Assembly: GCA_022791195.1 (NCBI GenBank)
Contig: JAAVYP010000065.1
Coordinates: 1 to 64,000, forward strand
Direction: 5' to 3'
Source: Clostridiales bacterium
GTDB lineage: Bacteria > Bacillota > Clostridia > Oscillospirales > CAG-272
DNA: 64,000 nt
Part shown: positions 7,808 to 17,570 of the stretch, piece by piece
Numbering within the stretch: the stretch's first letter is position 1
How the letters are laid out: every line of letters starts with the position of its first letter
The notes under the pieces: model-generated
The model's database searches: none
Told to the model about the DNA's origin: nothing
The model's input: the letters and a program-made list of their open reading frames with translations, nothing else
Position numbers and translations under genes: made by a program

Positions 7808-8535
7808 AGATACTGGCTGTTGATGCCAGCACCGATCACGGTGCTGTTGCGATTTGTGAAGATCAGACCTTGTTAGCTGAATATACGACAGAAGGAAAAA
7901 AAAATCATAGTGAGACGCTGCTGCCGCTGATCCAGCAGGTGCTGAGCGAAGGGCAAACGACGATTGAAGAGGTTGATTTGTTTGCCTGTTCAGTGGGGCC
8001 CGGTTCTTTTACCGGTGTGCGCATGGCAGTTTCTTTGGTCAAAGGCTTGGCCTTTGGCAGCGGAAAGCCTTGTGTAGGGGTTTCCAGTCTGGCGGCGCTT
8101 GCCTATCCGTATGCGAGTAAGAACGGCCTTGTGTGCGCCATGATGGACGCCCGCCGGGGCAACATGTATAACGCCCTGTTTCAGCAGGGAAAACGGATCA
8201 CTGATGATCGTTTTATCGATTTGCCGGCGTTAGAGAAAGAACTGGCTGACCGCAGACAAAAAGAGAAAGATATACCCATATATCTGGTGGGCGATGGTGC
8301 TGCGATTGCGAAAGAAGCCTGGACATTGCACACAGAGCCGCTGCTGGTGCCAGCGAGCTATATTTCTGGTTATAGTGTGGCGATGATCGCATGGGAGCGC
8401 TACCAGAAATGCGGCGGCGAAAACGGCAGCTGGGATGAAGAAAATCTGCGTCCCGAATATTTACGTCCGTCACAGGCTGAACGGGAACGGCTGGCCGCAA
8501 AAGAACAGCTTGGGCAGAATAAAGAGAATCAATAG
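7804..8535 (+). CDS. tsaB: tRNA t6A biosynthesis protein TsaB
   Basis: This 243-residue ASKHA-fold protein is the scaffold partner of TsaD in t6A synthesis. The N-terminus MKILAVDASTDHGAVAICED and the ACSVGPGSFTGVRMAVSLVKGLA motif are diagnostic. The C-terminal LRPEYLRPSQAERERLA matches the family tail. The start overlaps the tsaE stop (ATGA), so the two are coupled. In many Firmicutes rimI and tsaD follow; here rpiB follows instead. Confidence 0.94.
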   Translation: MKILAVDASTDHGAVAICEDQTLLAEYTTEGKKNHSETLLPLIQQVLSEGQTTIEEVDLFACSVGPGSFTGVRMAVSLVKGLAFGSGKPCVGVSSLAALAYPYASKNGLVCAMMDARRGNMYNALFQQGKRITDDRFIDLPALEKELADRRQKEKDIPIYLVGDGAAIAKEAWTLHTEPLLVPASYISGYSVAMIAWERYQKCGGENGSWDEENLRPEYLRPSQAERERLAAKEQLGQNKENQ

Positions 8536-8552
8536 AAGAAAGGGAAAGAAAA

Positions 8553-9005
8553 ATGAGTACAATCATTGCGATCGGTTCTGATCATGGCGGATTTGATTTA
8601 AAAGAGGTTATTAAAGCGCATTTAATTGAACGCGGGTTGAAATTTATTGATGTAGGAACCACGAGCACCAAATCGGTAGATTATCCTGAATTTGCGCACA
8701 AATTATGTCAAAAAATACAGACCGGCGAGTGCAGCCGGGGAATTTTGTGCTGTGGAACGGGCATCGGCATGAGCATGGCCGCCAATAAGCATAAGGGCAT
8801 TCGCGCTGCCTGCTGTTCGGATACTTATTCGGCGAAGCTGACACGTCAGCATAATGACGCGAATGTGCTTTGCATGGGGGCAAGAGTTGTGGGCGCAGGA
8901 TTAGCGCTTGACATGGTTGATCTTTTCTTGGATACTGATTTTGAAGGCGGCCGGCATGTGAATCGCGTGAACGCGGTGGATGCTTTTGACGAAGAAAAAG
9001 AATGA
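8553..9005 (+). CDS. rpiB: Ribose-5-phosphate isomerase B
   Basis: This 150-residue RpiB/LacAB family isomerase interconverts ribose 5-phosphate and ribulose 5-phosphate. It shows GSDHGGFDLK at the N-terminus, the active-site Cys in CCGTGIGMSMAANK (~residues 66-79) and the anion-binding HNDANVLCMGARV region. Strong SD AGAAGAAAGGGAAAG. It is the last gene of the fhs-tsaE-tsaB-rpiB string, closed by a terminator. A split transketolase elsewhere in the window acts in the same non-oxidative pentose phosphate route. Confidence 0.94.
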   Translation: MSTIIAIGSDHGGFDLKEVIKAHLIERGLKFIDVGTTSTKSVDYPEFAHKLCQKIQTGECSRGILCCGTGIGMSMAANKHKGIRAACCSDTYSAKLTRQHNDANVLCMGARVVGAGLALDMVDLFLDTDFEGGRHVNRVNAVDAFDEEKE

Positions 9006-9018
9006 GATTGAATCGAAC

Positions 9019-9055
9019 AAAAAAGGCTGGCGGATTATATCCGCCAGCCTTTTTT
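9019..9055. terminator. Bidirectional terminator between rpiB and comF
   Basis: AAAAAAGGCTGGCGG pairs with CCGCCAGCCTTTTTT around ATTATAT. A and T runs on the two sides let it serve both converging units. Confidence 0.92.
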
Positions 9056-9069
9056 GTTGGTTGTACTGT

Positions 9070-9762
9070 TTATTTTTTATATTCTCTTTTGGCGAACGAG
9101 ACAAAATCGACACAGACTGCGCCAGCTTCATAAAGGAGGCTTGCGCAGGCACAGGCCGTCGCGCCCGATGCAATCAGATCGTCATATAGTATAATTTGTT
9201 TTCCGTGTATGGCTTCTATGCATGGCGAACGAATCTGAAAAGATTCTTTCGCATTGGCGGCTCTTTGCTCTTGATTCAGCGTTTTTTGCAAGGTGCGGCC
9301 TTTATGCCGCAACGCAGGTATATAATTGATGTTTAAATCAGCGGCCATGCGTTTGACCGTTTGTTCTGTTTGGTCAAAACCGTAATTGCGTTTTGCATGG
9401 CCGGATCTTGGCACGTTGATCAGCAGGGTATGCGGGCTGAGCGAAAGCTTGTCCTTTATTTCTTGTTCGACTGTATGGGCAATAAAATCCAAAAGAGCGG
9501 CGTTTTTTATCTTTTTGCAGCCTAAGACCAGCTTTCGGGTTACGCCATCATCCTGATAGGGCGCTATATGCAGTGAATGCGCGAACAACCGGCAGTCGGC
9601 CGAGCAGGAACAATGATGATGGGGCTTGCCGCATACCAGACACAGCCGTTCTGTTTCGCTCTTGAATTGAAGTAGACAGCTCTCGCATAAAGCGCCTTCA
9701 TGGCTGAGTGTCTCGCCGCAGCCGGTGCAGGTGTAAACCGTAAAATGTTTGATGATATTCAT
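9070..9762 (-). CDS. comF: ComF family phosphoribosyltransferase-like protein
   Basis: This 230-residue ComFC-type protein has an N-terminal zinc ribbon (CTGCGETLSHEGALCESC, then CLVCGKPHHHCSC) and a C-terminal phosphoribosyltransferase fold with the PRPP loop IILYDDLIASGATACACA. ComFC is needed for DNA uptake in naturally competent bacteria and may act in DNA processing more widely. It overlaps the end of recD2 by the ATGA rule, so the two DNA-related proteins are translationally coupled. No other competence gene is in view. Confidence 0.9.
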   Translation of the reverse strand: MNIIKHFTVYTCTGCGETLSHEGALCESCLLQFKSETERLCLVCGKPHHHCSCSADCRLFAHSLHIAPYQDDGVTRKLVLGCKKIKNAALLDFIAHTVEQEIKDKLSLSPHTLLINVPRSGHAKRNYGFDQTEQTVKRMAADLNINYIPALRHKGRTLQKTLNQEQRAANAKESFQIRSPCIEAIHGKQIILYDDLIASGATACACASLLYEAGAVCVDFVSFAKREYKK

Positions 9763-11984
9763 AACAGTTCACCGTATTTTTTGAGAATATACCGTAAACC
9801 GGTGTATCGATTGGCTTTAAGGTTGTTATTGACCATGCCTGCGATGACGTCAGGCCGTCCCACTAAAATGACCATTTGCTGGGCGCGGGTGACCGCAGTA
9901 TACAGCAGGTTTCGGGTCAGAAGGCGAGGTGTGTAATCAAAAATCGGAATAATCACGGTGGGATATTCGCTGCCTTGGCTTTTGTGCACCGTGATGGCAT
10001 AAGCGTGTTCCAATTCGTCCAACTGGGTAAAATCATAAATGGCAACGCGGCCGTCAAAATCGACAGTGACTTGTTCTGCATTGCTGTTGATGGTTTGCAG
10101 AACGCCAATATCACCGTTGTAGATGCCAACGCCTTCGGCGCTTCCTTTTTTCCATTGAATATCATAGTTGTTGCGTATCTGCATCACCTTGTCGCCTTCC
10201 CGCAGGGTGATGCCGGCCGCTTTTTTCTCGCGTTTTTTGGGGCTGCCCGGGTTTAACGCGCTTTGCAGCAGTTGATTGAGCATGGCTGTACCGGCCGGTC
10301 CTTTTTTTGAAGGAGAGATCACTTGCAGTCCCTTGACAATGCCGGCTCCATAAGATTTTGGCAGTCGGTTTGCGCAAAGAGAAGCAATGGTTTTGGCAAT
10401 ATCATTGTCGTTTGGCCGGGTAAGAAAGAAAAAATCACTGTTTTTGCATTCTAATTCGGGCAACTCACCGCTGTTGATCAAGTGGGCATTGGTGACGATC
10501 ATGCTTTCCGAAGCTTGTCTGAATACTTCCGTGAGCCTGATTGTTTCAAATAGGTCGGCATTTATGATGTCATTTAGCACTTGGCCGGGGCCGACCGAGG
10601 GCAGCTGGTCGCAGTCTCCGATTAAAAGCAGCCTTGCGCCCGGCTTGATAGCTTTGAGAAGCGCGCACATAATTTCAGTGTCAATCATCGAGGTTTCGTC
10701 GATGATGAACACATTTTCGTCTAAAAAATTATTTTCGTTGCGCCGAAAAGAGGGGGTGCTTTCGGAAGAAAAATCGATTTCCAGCATGCGGTGAATAGTT
10801 TTAGCTTCCATTTGCGTGGCCTCCGACATGCGCTTCGCAGCGCGGCCGGTCGGCGCCGCTAAAGCAATGTTCATGCCGATAGAATCAAAAACGCGAATCA
10901 GCGCCCGAATGATTGTGGTTTTACCTGTACCCGGGCCACCGGTTAAAATCATGACGCCGTTTTTGAGCATGGAGGTGATGGCCTTTTTTTGCATGGGCGC
11001 ATAGGCAATGCCGTTTTCTGCTTCAATTCGTGCGATAAAGTGCTCAATGTTGCCCATGTCGTAAGCGGGGCAATTTCTTTGCAGCCGGCAAAGCTTTTCA
11101 GCGATGAACATTTCGGCATCATAAAGCTGTCTTGTATAGATGCAGGCTGTTTTGTTGATGCGTACTTCTTTGAGCAGATTGTCTTTTTCCTGTGCGTCGC
11201 AAGCTTGGCTGATTCGCTCTTCGCCAAGGTCTAATAAAGAGCAGGCTGCCTGAAGCAGCGTTTCACGCGGCAGATATACGTGTCCGCCTGAGAGGGCGTT
11301 TTGCTTTAAGATATGGGTAAGACCGGCTTTGATACGTTCTTCGCTGTCATGCGCCAGTCCAAGGGCGCTCGCGATTTGATCGGCTTTTTCAAAGCCGATG
11401 CCGGCAATAGAATCACACAGAATATATGGATTTTGCTTAATAATATCAATGGCCGCTGAGCCGTATTTTTTATAGATTTTAACAGCGGATGCCGGCCCCA
11501 TGAAGTCTGAACAAAAGGCCATGACATTGCGCATGCCGAACTGTCTTTTGAAGTCTTCTGAAATTTCCCTTGCTTTCGCTTCAGAAATGCCGGGTAGCTC
11601 GGCCAGCCATTCGGGATGTTTTTCAATAATCTCAAATGAATCGGTGCCGAAGCGGTCTACAATGCGTCTGGCTGTGACGGGGCCAATGCCTTTAATGGAA
11701 CGAGAAGAAAGATATTTGAATATGGTTGATGCCGAAGCGGGCAGACTTTTTTCAAAATATTCTACCTTGAACTGCCGGCCAAAAGTAGGGTGAATTTCCC
11801 ACGTTCCCATGGCTTTGAGCGTTTCTCCCTCGCGTATGTAGGGCATGATGCCGGTTAAGGTAATAAACTCAGCCTCTGAGATGGCTAAATCAAGCACGCT
11901 GTACCCGTTCTGGCTGTTTTGATACACAATATTTTCGACAATTCCTTCTATAGTGAGCAGTTCTTTTGTGGATTCTTCAATCAT
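9759..11984 (-). CDS. recD2: RecD2-type 5'-3' DNA helicase
   Basis: This ~741-residue SF1B helicase of the RecD2 (TraA/YrrC) type is not part of RecBCD. The N-terminal OB-like region (TIEGIVENIVYQNSQNGYSV) is followed by helix-hairpin-helix repeats (GIGPVTARRIVDRFG; PGISEAKAREI) that bind DNA. The motor core follows with Walker A LTGGPGTGKTTIIRAL, Walker B IIDETSMID and the late AYAITVHKSQGSEYP motif. I prefer ATG at 11984 over the TTG at 12011. It overlaps the end of the upstream 40-residue peptide gene by 8 bases, which suggests coupling because its own SD is poor. RecD2 is linked to DNA repair and replication-fork processing. Confidence 0.94.
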   Translation of the reverse strand: MIEESTKELLTIEGIVENIVYQNSQNGYSVLDLAISEAEFITLTGIMPYIREGETLKAMGTWEIHPTFGRQFKVEYFEKSLPASASTIFKYLSSRSIKGIGPVTARRIVDRFGTDSFEIIEKHPEWLAELPGISEAKAREISEDFKRQFGMRNVMAFCSDFMGPASAVKIYKKYGSAAIDIIKQNPYILCDSIAGIGFEKADQIASALGLAHDSEERIKAGLTHILKQNALSGGHVYLPRETLLQAACSLLDLGEERISQACDAQEKDNLLKEVRINKTACIYTRQLYDAEMFIAEKLCRLQRNCPAYDMGNIEHFIARIEAENGIAYAPMQKKAITSMLKNGVMILTGGPGTGKTTIIRALIRVFDSIGMNIALAAPTGRAAKRMSEATQMEAKTIHRMLEIDFSSESTPSFRRNENNFLDENVFIIDETSMIDTEIMCALLKAIKPGARLLLIGDCDQLPSVGPGQVLNDIINADLFETIRLTEVFRQASESMIVTNAHLINSGELPELECKNSDFFFLTRPNDNDIAKTIASLCANRLPKSYGAGIVKGLQVISPSKKGPAGTAMLNQLLQSALNPGSPKKREKKAAGITLREGDKVMQIRNNYDIQWKKGSAEGVGIYNGDIGVLQTINSNAEQVTVDFDGRVAIYDFTQLDELEHAYAITVHKSQGSEYPTVIIPIFDYTPRLLTRNLLYTAVTRAQQMVILVGRPDVIAGMVNNNLKANRYTGLRYILKKYGELL

Positions 11985-12099
11985 CTTTTCTTCGTTTCTC
12001 AAGTACCTCAAATACAGTTTTTTTCAGATCGCGCAGCACGGTGTAGCCCCCATATACGGCTAATATGGATATCACGATTTCACACAAAGTTCTAAACAT
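11977..12099 (-). CDS. Small single-pass membrane peptide (40 residues)
   Basis: ATG 12099 opens a 40-codon frame: one hydrophobic helix (LCEIVISILAVYGGYTVL) followed by a basic, charged tail (RDLKKTVFEVLEKRRKDD). The layout fits a real small membrane protein, with positive-inside orientation predicting a cytoplasmic C-terminus. Its stop overlaps the recD2 start, so it could set recD2 translation. SD support is weak (GGAAAGG about 13 bases upstream). I do not recognise a family. Confidence 0.5.
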   Translation of the reverse strand: MFRTLCEIVISILAVYGGYTVLRDLKKTVFEVLEKRRKDD

Positions 12100-12216
12100 A
12101 AAATAACAACGCCTTTCCGTGCCTTTTTGCAGCGAAGACACAGAAAGGCACTTTGCAGGCAAACAAGCTGTTTGCAAACAGTTTGCCTGTCTTGTTAGCA
12201 TTTTATGCCTAAATGT

Positions 12217-13401
12217 TTATTGTGTTGAAAGAAGGGAGGCTAAGGCGGGCACAAGATCTGTTGTTTCCCACGGCACGTTTAAATCTTCCCGTCCCATATG
12301 GCCATAAGAAGCTATCGCTTTATAAAGCGGTCGGCGCAGGCCAAAACGCTGAATGACGGCGGCCGGACGCAAATCCACTAATTCGGTTATTTTTTCTGCA
12401 ATTTTTTCATCAGAAATACGTCCGGTGCCGAACGTATCAATTAATACCGAGACTGGTTTTGCGACGCCGATGGCATAGGCCAACTGCACCTCACATTGTT
12501 TAGCAAGACCGGCTGCTACGATGTTTTTCGCAATATAGCGGGCGGCGTAGGCGCCTGAACGGTCAACTTTCGTTGGGTCTTTGCCCGAAAAAGCGCCGCC
12601 GCCGTGTCTGGCATAGCCGCCATAGGTGTCAACAATAATTTTTCGGCCGGTAAGGCCGGTGTCACCGGCGGGTCCGCCGACGACAAAACGTCCGGTTGGA
12701 TTGACGAAATATTTGGTCTCTTCATCTAACAGCGAGGCCGGGACGACCGTTTTGATGACATGTTCTATGATATCTTTTCGCAGCGTATGTAAGTCGATGC
12801 TGCTGTCATGCTGTGTGGAAATAACGACTGTATCAACCCGTGCCGGCTTACCGTCCTGATATTCTACCGTGACTTGGCTTTTTCCGTCCGGACGCAAGTA
12901 TGAAAGAAGTTTGCTTTTTCTGACTTCAGTGAGCTTTTTGGCTAAAGCATGTGCTAAAGAAATAGGCAAAGGCATGTATTCGGGTGTTTCATCACAAGCG
13001 TAGCCGAACATCATTCCCTGGTCGCCTGCGCCTGTCTCAAGTCCATCGCTGATTTTTCCTTCTTTGGCTTCTAATGATTGGTTTACACCTAATGCAATAT
13101 CGGGCGATTGTTCGTGGATAGAACTCATAACAGCACAGCTTTTGGCATCAAAGCCGTAGGAAGCATCGTCGTAACCGATTTCACGGACGGCCTCTCTCGC
13201 TATACTGGGGATGTCCACATAAGCGTTGGTTGTAATTTCGCCCATGATGGTGATGATGCCGGTGGTGGCTGTTGTTTCGCAGGCCACGCGTGATTCGGGA
13301 TCTAATCGCAGCAGCTCGTCCAAAATAGCGTCAGAAATGATGTCGCAGATTTTGTCAGGATGTCCTTCTGTGACCGATTCACTGGTGAAAAATTTTTTCA
13401 T
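12217..13401 (-). CDS. metK: S-adenosylmethionine synthetase
   Basis: This 394-residue enzyme makes S-adenosylmethionine from methionine and ATP. The N-terminal [20 protein letters not shown], the [16 protein letters not shown] motif and the [19 protein letters not shown] phosphate loop are all conserved. I start it at ATG 13401 ([10 protein letters not shown]), which matches family length and has GAGG upstream; the in-frame codon at 13434 adds 11 unlikely residues. The leader is about 155 bases. I looked for a SAM-I (S-box) aptamer there and did not find its landmarks. The same strand continues into the small peptide, recD2 and comF. Confidence 0.97.
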   Translation of the reverse strand: MKKFFTSESVTEGHPDKICDIISDAILDELLRLDPESRVACETTATTGIITIMGEITTNAYVDIPSIAREAVREIGYDDASYGFDAKSCAVMSSIHEQSPDIALGVNQSLEAKEGKISDGLETGAGDQGMMFGYACDETPEYMPLPISLAHALAKKLTEVRKSKLLSYLRPDGKSQVTVEYQDGKPARVDTVVISTQHDSSIDLHTLRKDIIEHVIKTVVPASLLDEETKYFVNPTGRFVVGGPAGDTGLTGRKIIVDTYGGYARHGGGAFSGKDPTKVDRSGAYAARYIAKNIVAAGLAKQCEVQLAYAIGVAKPVSVLIDTFGTGRISDEKIAEKITELVDLRPAAVIQRFGLRRPLYKAIASYGHMGREDLNVPWETTDLVPALASLLSTQ

Positions 13402-13539
13402 TAAAAATACCTCATTTGATTCAAAATGAATCATGAATTAATAGAATTAAGCAAGTGTTCTTGCTTGACTAAAATAAACCAGACAACCGAGTTCTGATAA
13501 AGCCGGGATTATGCTTGCAAAAGCAAAAAATAAACTTTT

Positions 13540-13562
13540 GAAGCAAATCTTTGATTTATTTC
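13540..13562 (-). repeat. Palindrome at the metK transcription start
   Basis: On the plus strand GAAGCAAATC-TTT-GATTT is identical over 18 bases to the palindrome at the secA start (22993-23010). The last part has diverged (ATTTC instead of GCTTC). Relative to metK it lies one base after the -10 hexamer, i.e. at +1. See also 36360-36382. Confidence 0.7.
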
Positions 13563-13563
13563 T

Positions 13564-13592
13564 ATTCTACCATAATTCGATGTCGTTTTCAA
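13564..13592 (-). promoter_or_regulatory. Promoter of metK
   Basis: On the minus strand TTGAAA (13592-13587), 17 bases, TAGAAT (13569-13564). TATGG precedes the -10, giving a TGG extended element. Confidence 0.78.
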
Positions 13593-13876
13593 TAAAATAC
13601 ACAATAATCGTGAATTTCGATGGCTGCTTGGCAACAGTGCACGGCAGCCACTTTTGTCGAAAATCTATGCTTGCATTTATGATTGATCAATGATAAAATA
13701 AAAATAATAGAAAAGATATGAAAAAATCCGGTTTTGTGTACAGAAGGTTAAATTAAAATTTATTGAATGCACGATGTAACATAAAATGAGCATAATGAGT
13801 GTTATTTCGTTATGCTTTTATATAAACAAGAGCGAAATGCAAAGGCGCAAATCAAGGAAAGTCAGGAGGGTAAGAG

Positions 13877-16800
13877 ATGAGAAAACGAATTTGTGCTTTA
13901 CTGAGCGTGGCTATGCTTTTGACAATGACCAATTTCGTATGGGGCTTAGGGGCAACTGATACGTTGGTAGACCAAGTAAACGCAGGGGTGATTGAAAGTT
14001 ATGAGGAATCGACTGAAACAATCAATCAACCGGATGCGGGTTATTCCAGCGGGGTTTGGATGCAGATGAAGCCCGGCCAGGTATCGGTGTATAATCCCAC
14101 TACATTCTCGGTTCTTTTTGTGATGATGGGCTTTTATTCAGACGGATATCGTTCACAAGTGGGACTGAGCGACGAAACACTGCCGTTGGATGATGCTTTT
14201 TTTGAAGGTCTGGAAAAGACGCTGCAAAATGCAAAGCAAAACGGTGTGATGGTTGGCCTGCGTTTTCGGTATGATGACGTCGGAAATAAAAATCCGGAGC
14301 CGGCTACCTGGGAGCAGCTCATGGGTCATTTGCAGCAGATTCACGATTCAGGTTTGCTGGAAAAATACAAGGATGTCCTATCATATGTTGAGACGGGTAC
14401 CGTAGGCGCTTGGGGTGAACAGCACAGCGGGCGCTATACAACGAATGAGTATGTCGCACGGTTGACAGACGCTTATCTTGATATTGTACCTGATTCTATT
14501 CAGGTTTCGGTTAGAAAACCAGCTTATTTTCTGGCATGGCTGCGGCTTGCTACCGGTCAGAATATAAGCAAATTAAAATTATATAATGACGGTCAGGTTA
14601 TGTTAACAGCCGAGCAGCAGGCAAGGGCAGACCGCATCGGTTTGTATAATGATGGTTATATGGGTTCGGACAGTGACCTTGGTACCTTTCTTGGCTTAGG
14701 CGAGGCAACGACAGATGCGAACCGAGTTGAAGGGTTACGCTGGCTGTTTGGCAATCATAGAGCGGCTTATGGCGGTGAATATTCGGGCAATTACGGTTTC
14801 ACGCTTCAATATCCTACTTGGCAGCCCATCAACGCAATTCCCGAAATGTATTATTCACATGTATGGAATATTAACCGCAACGTGTATAAAACCCATACGA
14901 AGACAGAGACATTCAGCACTATGGAGGAGGCACAGACTAAAAAGACCGAAGTCGAGGGCTGGTATACCAAGGGCGGTTTCCCTGCCTCTGACGCTGCGGC
15001 GCAGATTGTGCAGCAGGGTGACGAATATGTGCTTTCTTATCAGTTTATCGGTTATGATTATTATACCTTTACCGAGGAATTAGCACAGGCGGCCAATCAA
15101 AAAATTGGAGAAAATGCAGATCTTTCTGCTTATTACGGACAGGATTGTTTTACGTTTATACGTGATCATATCGGCTATCGGCTTGTCGTTCGGGACAGCA
15201 AAATGACCGGCGGAGCGGTTCAGCCGGGCGAAAATATTTCTTTGTATCTTACCATTGAAAACACCGGCTTTTCTAATATTATTAAAGAAAAACAGGTTGA
15301 GTTTTTATTGGTGAACGGCAATCTGACTTTCGCTATTGAGGCTGACGATATTGATCCCAGAGAGTGGCTTGCCGGCCAAACGGCACAGGTGCAGAAATCC
15401 ATCACCCTACCGGAACATATCACGGGCGGTACATGGCAGGTGTATATGCGCATAACACCTTATAATGAATCAGCGGATGATGATACAAAATGCGGTTCGA
15501 TTTTTGCGAACCAGGGCATGTTTGACAGCACACTTGGCGGCAATTTGATTGGTTCCATCACCGTGGATGCGCCAATTGCTGAACAGGGCGGATTTGCGGA
15601 TGTTAGACCGGCCGGCATGTATTATGATCAGCCGACTGCCTATGCGGCGGACGCTGAAAATTTGCAGTTTATTGACCGCAATTATGTTTTCAAGACTTCT
15701 GGCTTATATGGTTTTACCATTATGTTTAAGGTAGATGGCATTGCGCCGGGCAGTGAAATTAATTTGACGCGCTGGAGTACAAACGGTACGACCGTTTCAG
15801 CTTGGCAAACTCATTCATTTAACTATTTCTTTAAAAACAATACTGCCTATGGTTATGGACTGACGATTAAAGAAAACGGTTATTATCTGCTGTATTGTCC
15901 GTTTTATTCGGTCGGTCCTTATGGTGGCGCGTCTGAGGCAGGCAAAACGAATGTATCATCGTTTAAAATTAATGATACCTCTACTCAGCGTGAAGATAAA
16001 AATACGCCAACCTCGTTAAATGGCAATGCGGCCACGATCACCCCGCTCGGTATCATCGAAGGGGCCGTGACGGCATATGATATTACATTTAACGGCGAAA
16101 ATGCTTCTCGTTACCAAGGCACGTATTCGTTTAAAAATACAGATAAGCGTGTTACAGAAAATGTACAGCTTCGCAAAGCTGATTCTGTGTTGGCGCTGTA
16201 TACAGGCGAGACTCCTGTCTCCTATACAGATCATGATATTGCTTATGATTTCAAGGGCTGGACAACAAAAGAAAACTATGAAGCAGGGTTGATTCTTGCT
16301 GATCAAATTGCAGTTGGCACCATGAACCTTTCTGCCTATTATCAAGTGAATTTAGCGAAATCAGGCTTAAATGCATACACAGCTTCTTTGACCGATGGCA
16401 AAGATCAGTTCGGGGTTGTTTATACCTTAGATGAAGAAACACAAACTGCGTTTGTCGGCAATGGAAGCGTCTGGGCGAATAATGCAGGGTTCTTTGGCAA
16501 CAAGGCGGATACATACATCATACCGGCTTATGTCATAGCGGACGGAAAATATTATGATGTGGTTGGTATCAGCGAAAATGCATTTCGATCCAACCAAGCC
16601 CTCAAAAAGCTCTATATTCCAAGCACCGTGCAAACATTTGCAGAAAACAGCTTAGGCGGACTGTCTGATGTCACAGTACTCTATTGCTACGCAGGCAGCG
16701 AGGCAGAAGCCTTTGCAAAGGCAGAGGGTTTTGTTTGTGATACACCGTCTGACAGATCGCTGTTTGCCGTTGCTTTTAAGGACGGCAATGGGCATACACT

Positions 16801-17308
16801 GGACGTTCAATCGGTGCAAAGCGGACAGCAGGTGTCGTATGCAGGGCAAACGCCGGGCAAAACCGTTGCCCCGGCCGACAAAGCAGAAATCTGCCATTAC
16901 ATCTTTACCGGTTGGCACCCGGCGCTGACCACAGCGGTGGCGGCGGATACAGTCTTTGAAGCACAATTTTCTGCCCAGGCGCATGATATGAGCTGGGAAA
17001 TTATCAAACCCGCAACCGAAACAACCGCCGGTGAGAAAAAGGGTGTTTGTTCGCGGTGTGGTTATGAAATAACGGTTGCGATCGATCCAATGAAACTCGG
17101 CGATGCGAATGGCGACGGATTTATCAATGTGGCTGATCTTATTATTTTGAGACGATATTTGGCGCAAGGAGCCACAGAAGGCACATGGGATTTAACCAAG
17201 TATAATCTCAATGCACTGGATGTGAACAAAGACGCTAAGCTGACGCAAGTGGATCTTACCTTGTTGACAAGATATGTGCAGGGCTGGTCTGGCATCACAT
17301 TTGAATGA
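13877..17308 (+). CDS. Large secreted dockerin protein with DUF4874/DUF4832-like domain
   Basis: This 1143-residue exported protein starts with a signal peptide (~residues 1-24). Residues ~55-360 resemble the DUF4874/DUF4832 pair, a TIM-barrel-like region of presumed glycan-active proteins, with ETGTVGAWGEQHS as a candidate active-site segment. A beta-sandwich region follows. Later come MucBP/InlB-type repeats, one BspA-like leucine-rich repeat (GISENAFRSNQALKKLYIP, ~900-920) and a C-terminal type I dockerin (1072-1143). The dockerin has two calcium-loop repeats, GDANGDGFINVADLIILRRY and ALDVNKDAKLTQVDLTLLTR. Dockerins dock to cohesins on scaffoldins. No cohesin gene is in the window. SD AGGAGG precedes ATG 13877. 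The enzymatic activity is not established. Confidence 0.85.
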   Translation: MRKRICALLSVAMLLTMTNFVWGLGATDTLVDQVNAGVIESYEESTETINQPDAGYSSGVWMQMKPGQVSVYNPTTFSVLFVMMGFYSDGYRSQVGLSDETLPLDDAFFEGLEKTLQNAKQNGVMVGLRFRYDDVGNKNPEPATWEQLMGHLQQIHDSGLLEKYKDVLSYVETGTVGAWGEQHSGRYTTNEYVARLTDAYLDIVPDSIQVSVRKPAYFLAWLRLATGQNISKLKLYNDGQVMLTAEQQARADRIGLYNDGYMGSDSDLGTFLGLGEATTDANRVEGLRWLFGNHRAAYGGEYSGNYGFTLQYPTWQPINAIPEMYYSHVWNINRNVYKTHTKTETFSTMEEAQTKKTEVEGWYTKGGFPASDAAAQIVQQGDEYVLSYQFIGYDYYTFTEELAQAANQKIGENADLSAYYGQDCFTFIRDHIGYRLVVRDSKMTGGAVQPGENISLYLTIENTGFSNIIKEKQVEFLLVNGNLTFAIEADDIDPREWLAGQTAQVQKSITLPEHITGGTWQVYMRITPYNESADDDTKCGSIFANQGMFDSTLGGNLIGSITVDAPIAEQGGFADVRPAGMYYDQPTAYAADAENLQFIDRNYVFKTSGLYGFTIMFKVDGIAPGSEINLTRWSTNGTTVSAWQTHSFNYFFKNNTAYGYGLTIKENGYYLLYCPFYSVGPYGGASEAGKTNVSSFKINDTSTQREDKNTPTSLNGNAATITPLGIIEGAVTAYDITFNGENASRYQGTYSFKNTDKRVTENVQLRKADSVLALYTGETPVSYTDHDIAYDFKGWTTKENYEAGLILADQIAVGTMNLSAYYQVNLAKSGLNAYTASLTDGKDQFGVVYTLDEETQTAFVGNGSVWANNAGFFGNKADTYIIPAYVIADGKYYDVVGISENAFRSNQALKKLYIPSTVQTFAENSLGGLSDVTVLYCYAGSEAEAFAKAEGFVCDTPSDRSLFAVAFKDGNGHTLDVQSVQSGQQVSYAGQTPGKTVAPADKAEICHYIFTGWHPALTTAVAADTVFEAQFSAQAHDMSWEIIKPATETTAGEKKGVCSRCGYEITVAIDPMKLGDANGDGFINVADLIILRRYLAQGATEGTWDLTKYNLNALDVNKDAKLTQVDLTLLTRYVQGWSGITFE

Positions 17309-17367
17309 CAGGCAGCACATACAGGGTGTTGTGAATGAAATAAAAACATGCGCTATTGCCGCATATA

Positions 17368-17401
17368 AAAAATCGAGAGACGATTGTCTCTCGATTTTTT
17401 T
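17368..17401 (+). terminator. Terminator after the dockerin gene
   Basis: AAAAAATCGAGAGAC and GTCTCTCGATTTTTT form a strong stem with a GATT loop and a T run. Confidence 0.92.
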
Positions 17402-17509
17402 AATACAACCAGGCTAAAGATTCTCGTATGTTATATGGTGTGGTCGTATTATGAAGATATGCGAAAGTTATATTTTATGATTTTTATTGCTCTCTTCATC
17501 AAAATTCTC

Positions 17510-17538
17510 TTGCATGTTATGGTATACATCTTTATAAT
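17510..17538 (+). promoter_or_regulatory. Promoter of the aldehyde dehydrogenase gene
   Basis: TTGCAT (17510-17515), 17 bases, TATAAT (17533-17538). The gene starts 33 bases downstream. Confidence 0.78.
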
Positions 17539-17570
17539 AAAAGAGTACGTCGAAAAATAAGAGGAGTAGT

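Noticed and set aside
13402-13560. SAM riboswitch before metK
   Set aside because: The 155-base leader lacks the conserved S-box core on either strand, and I could not fit SAM-II or SMK landmarks. Only a promoter, the shared palindrome and a small AAGCAAG/CTTGCTT hairpin are supported.
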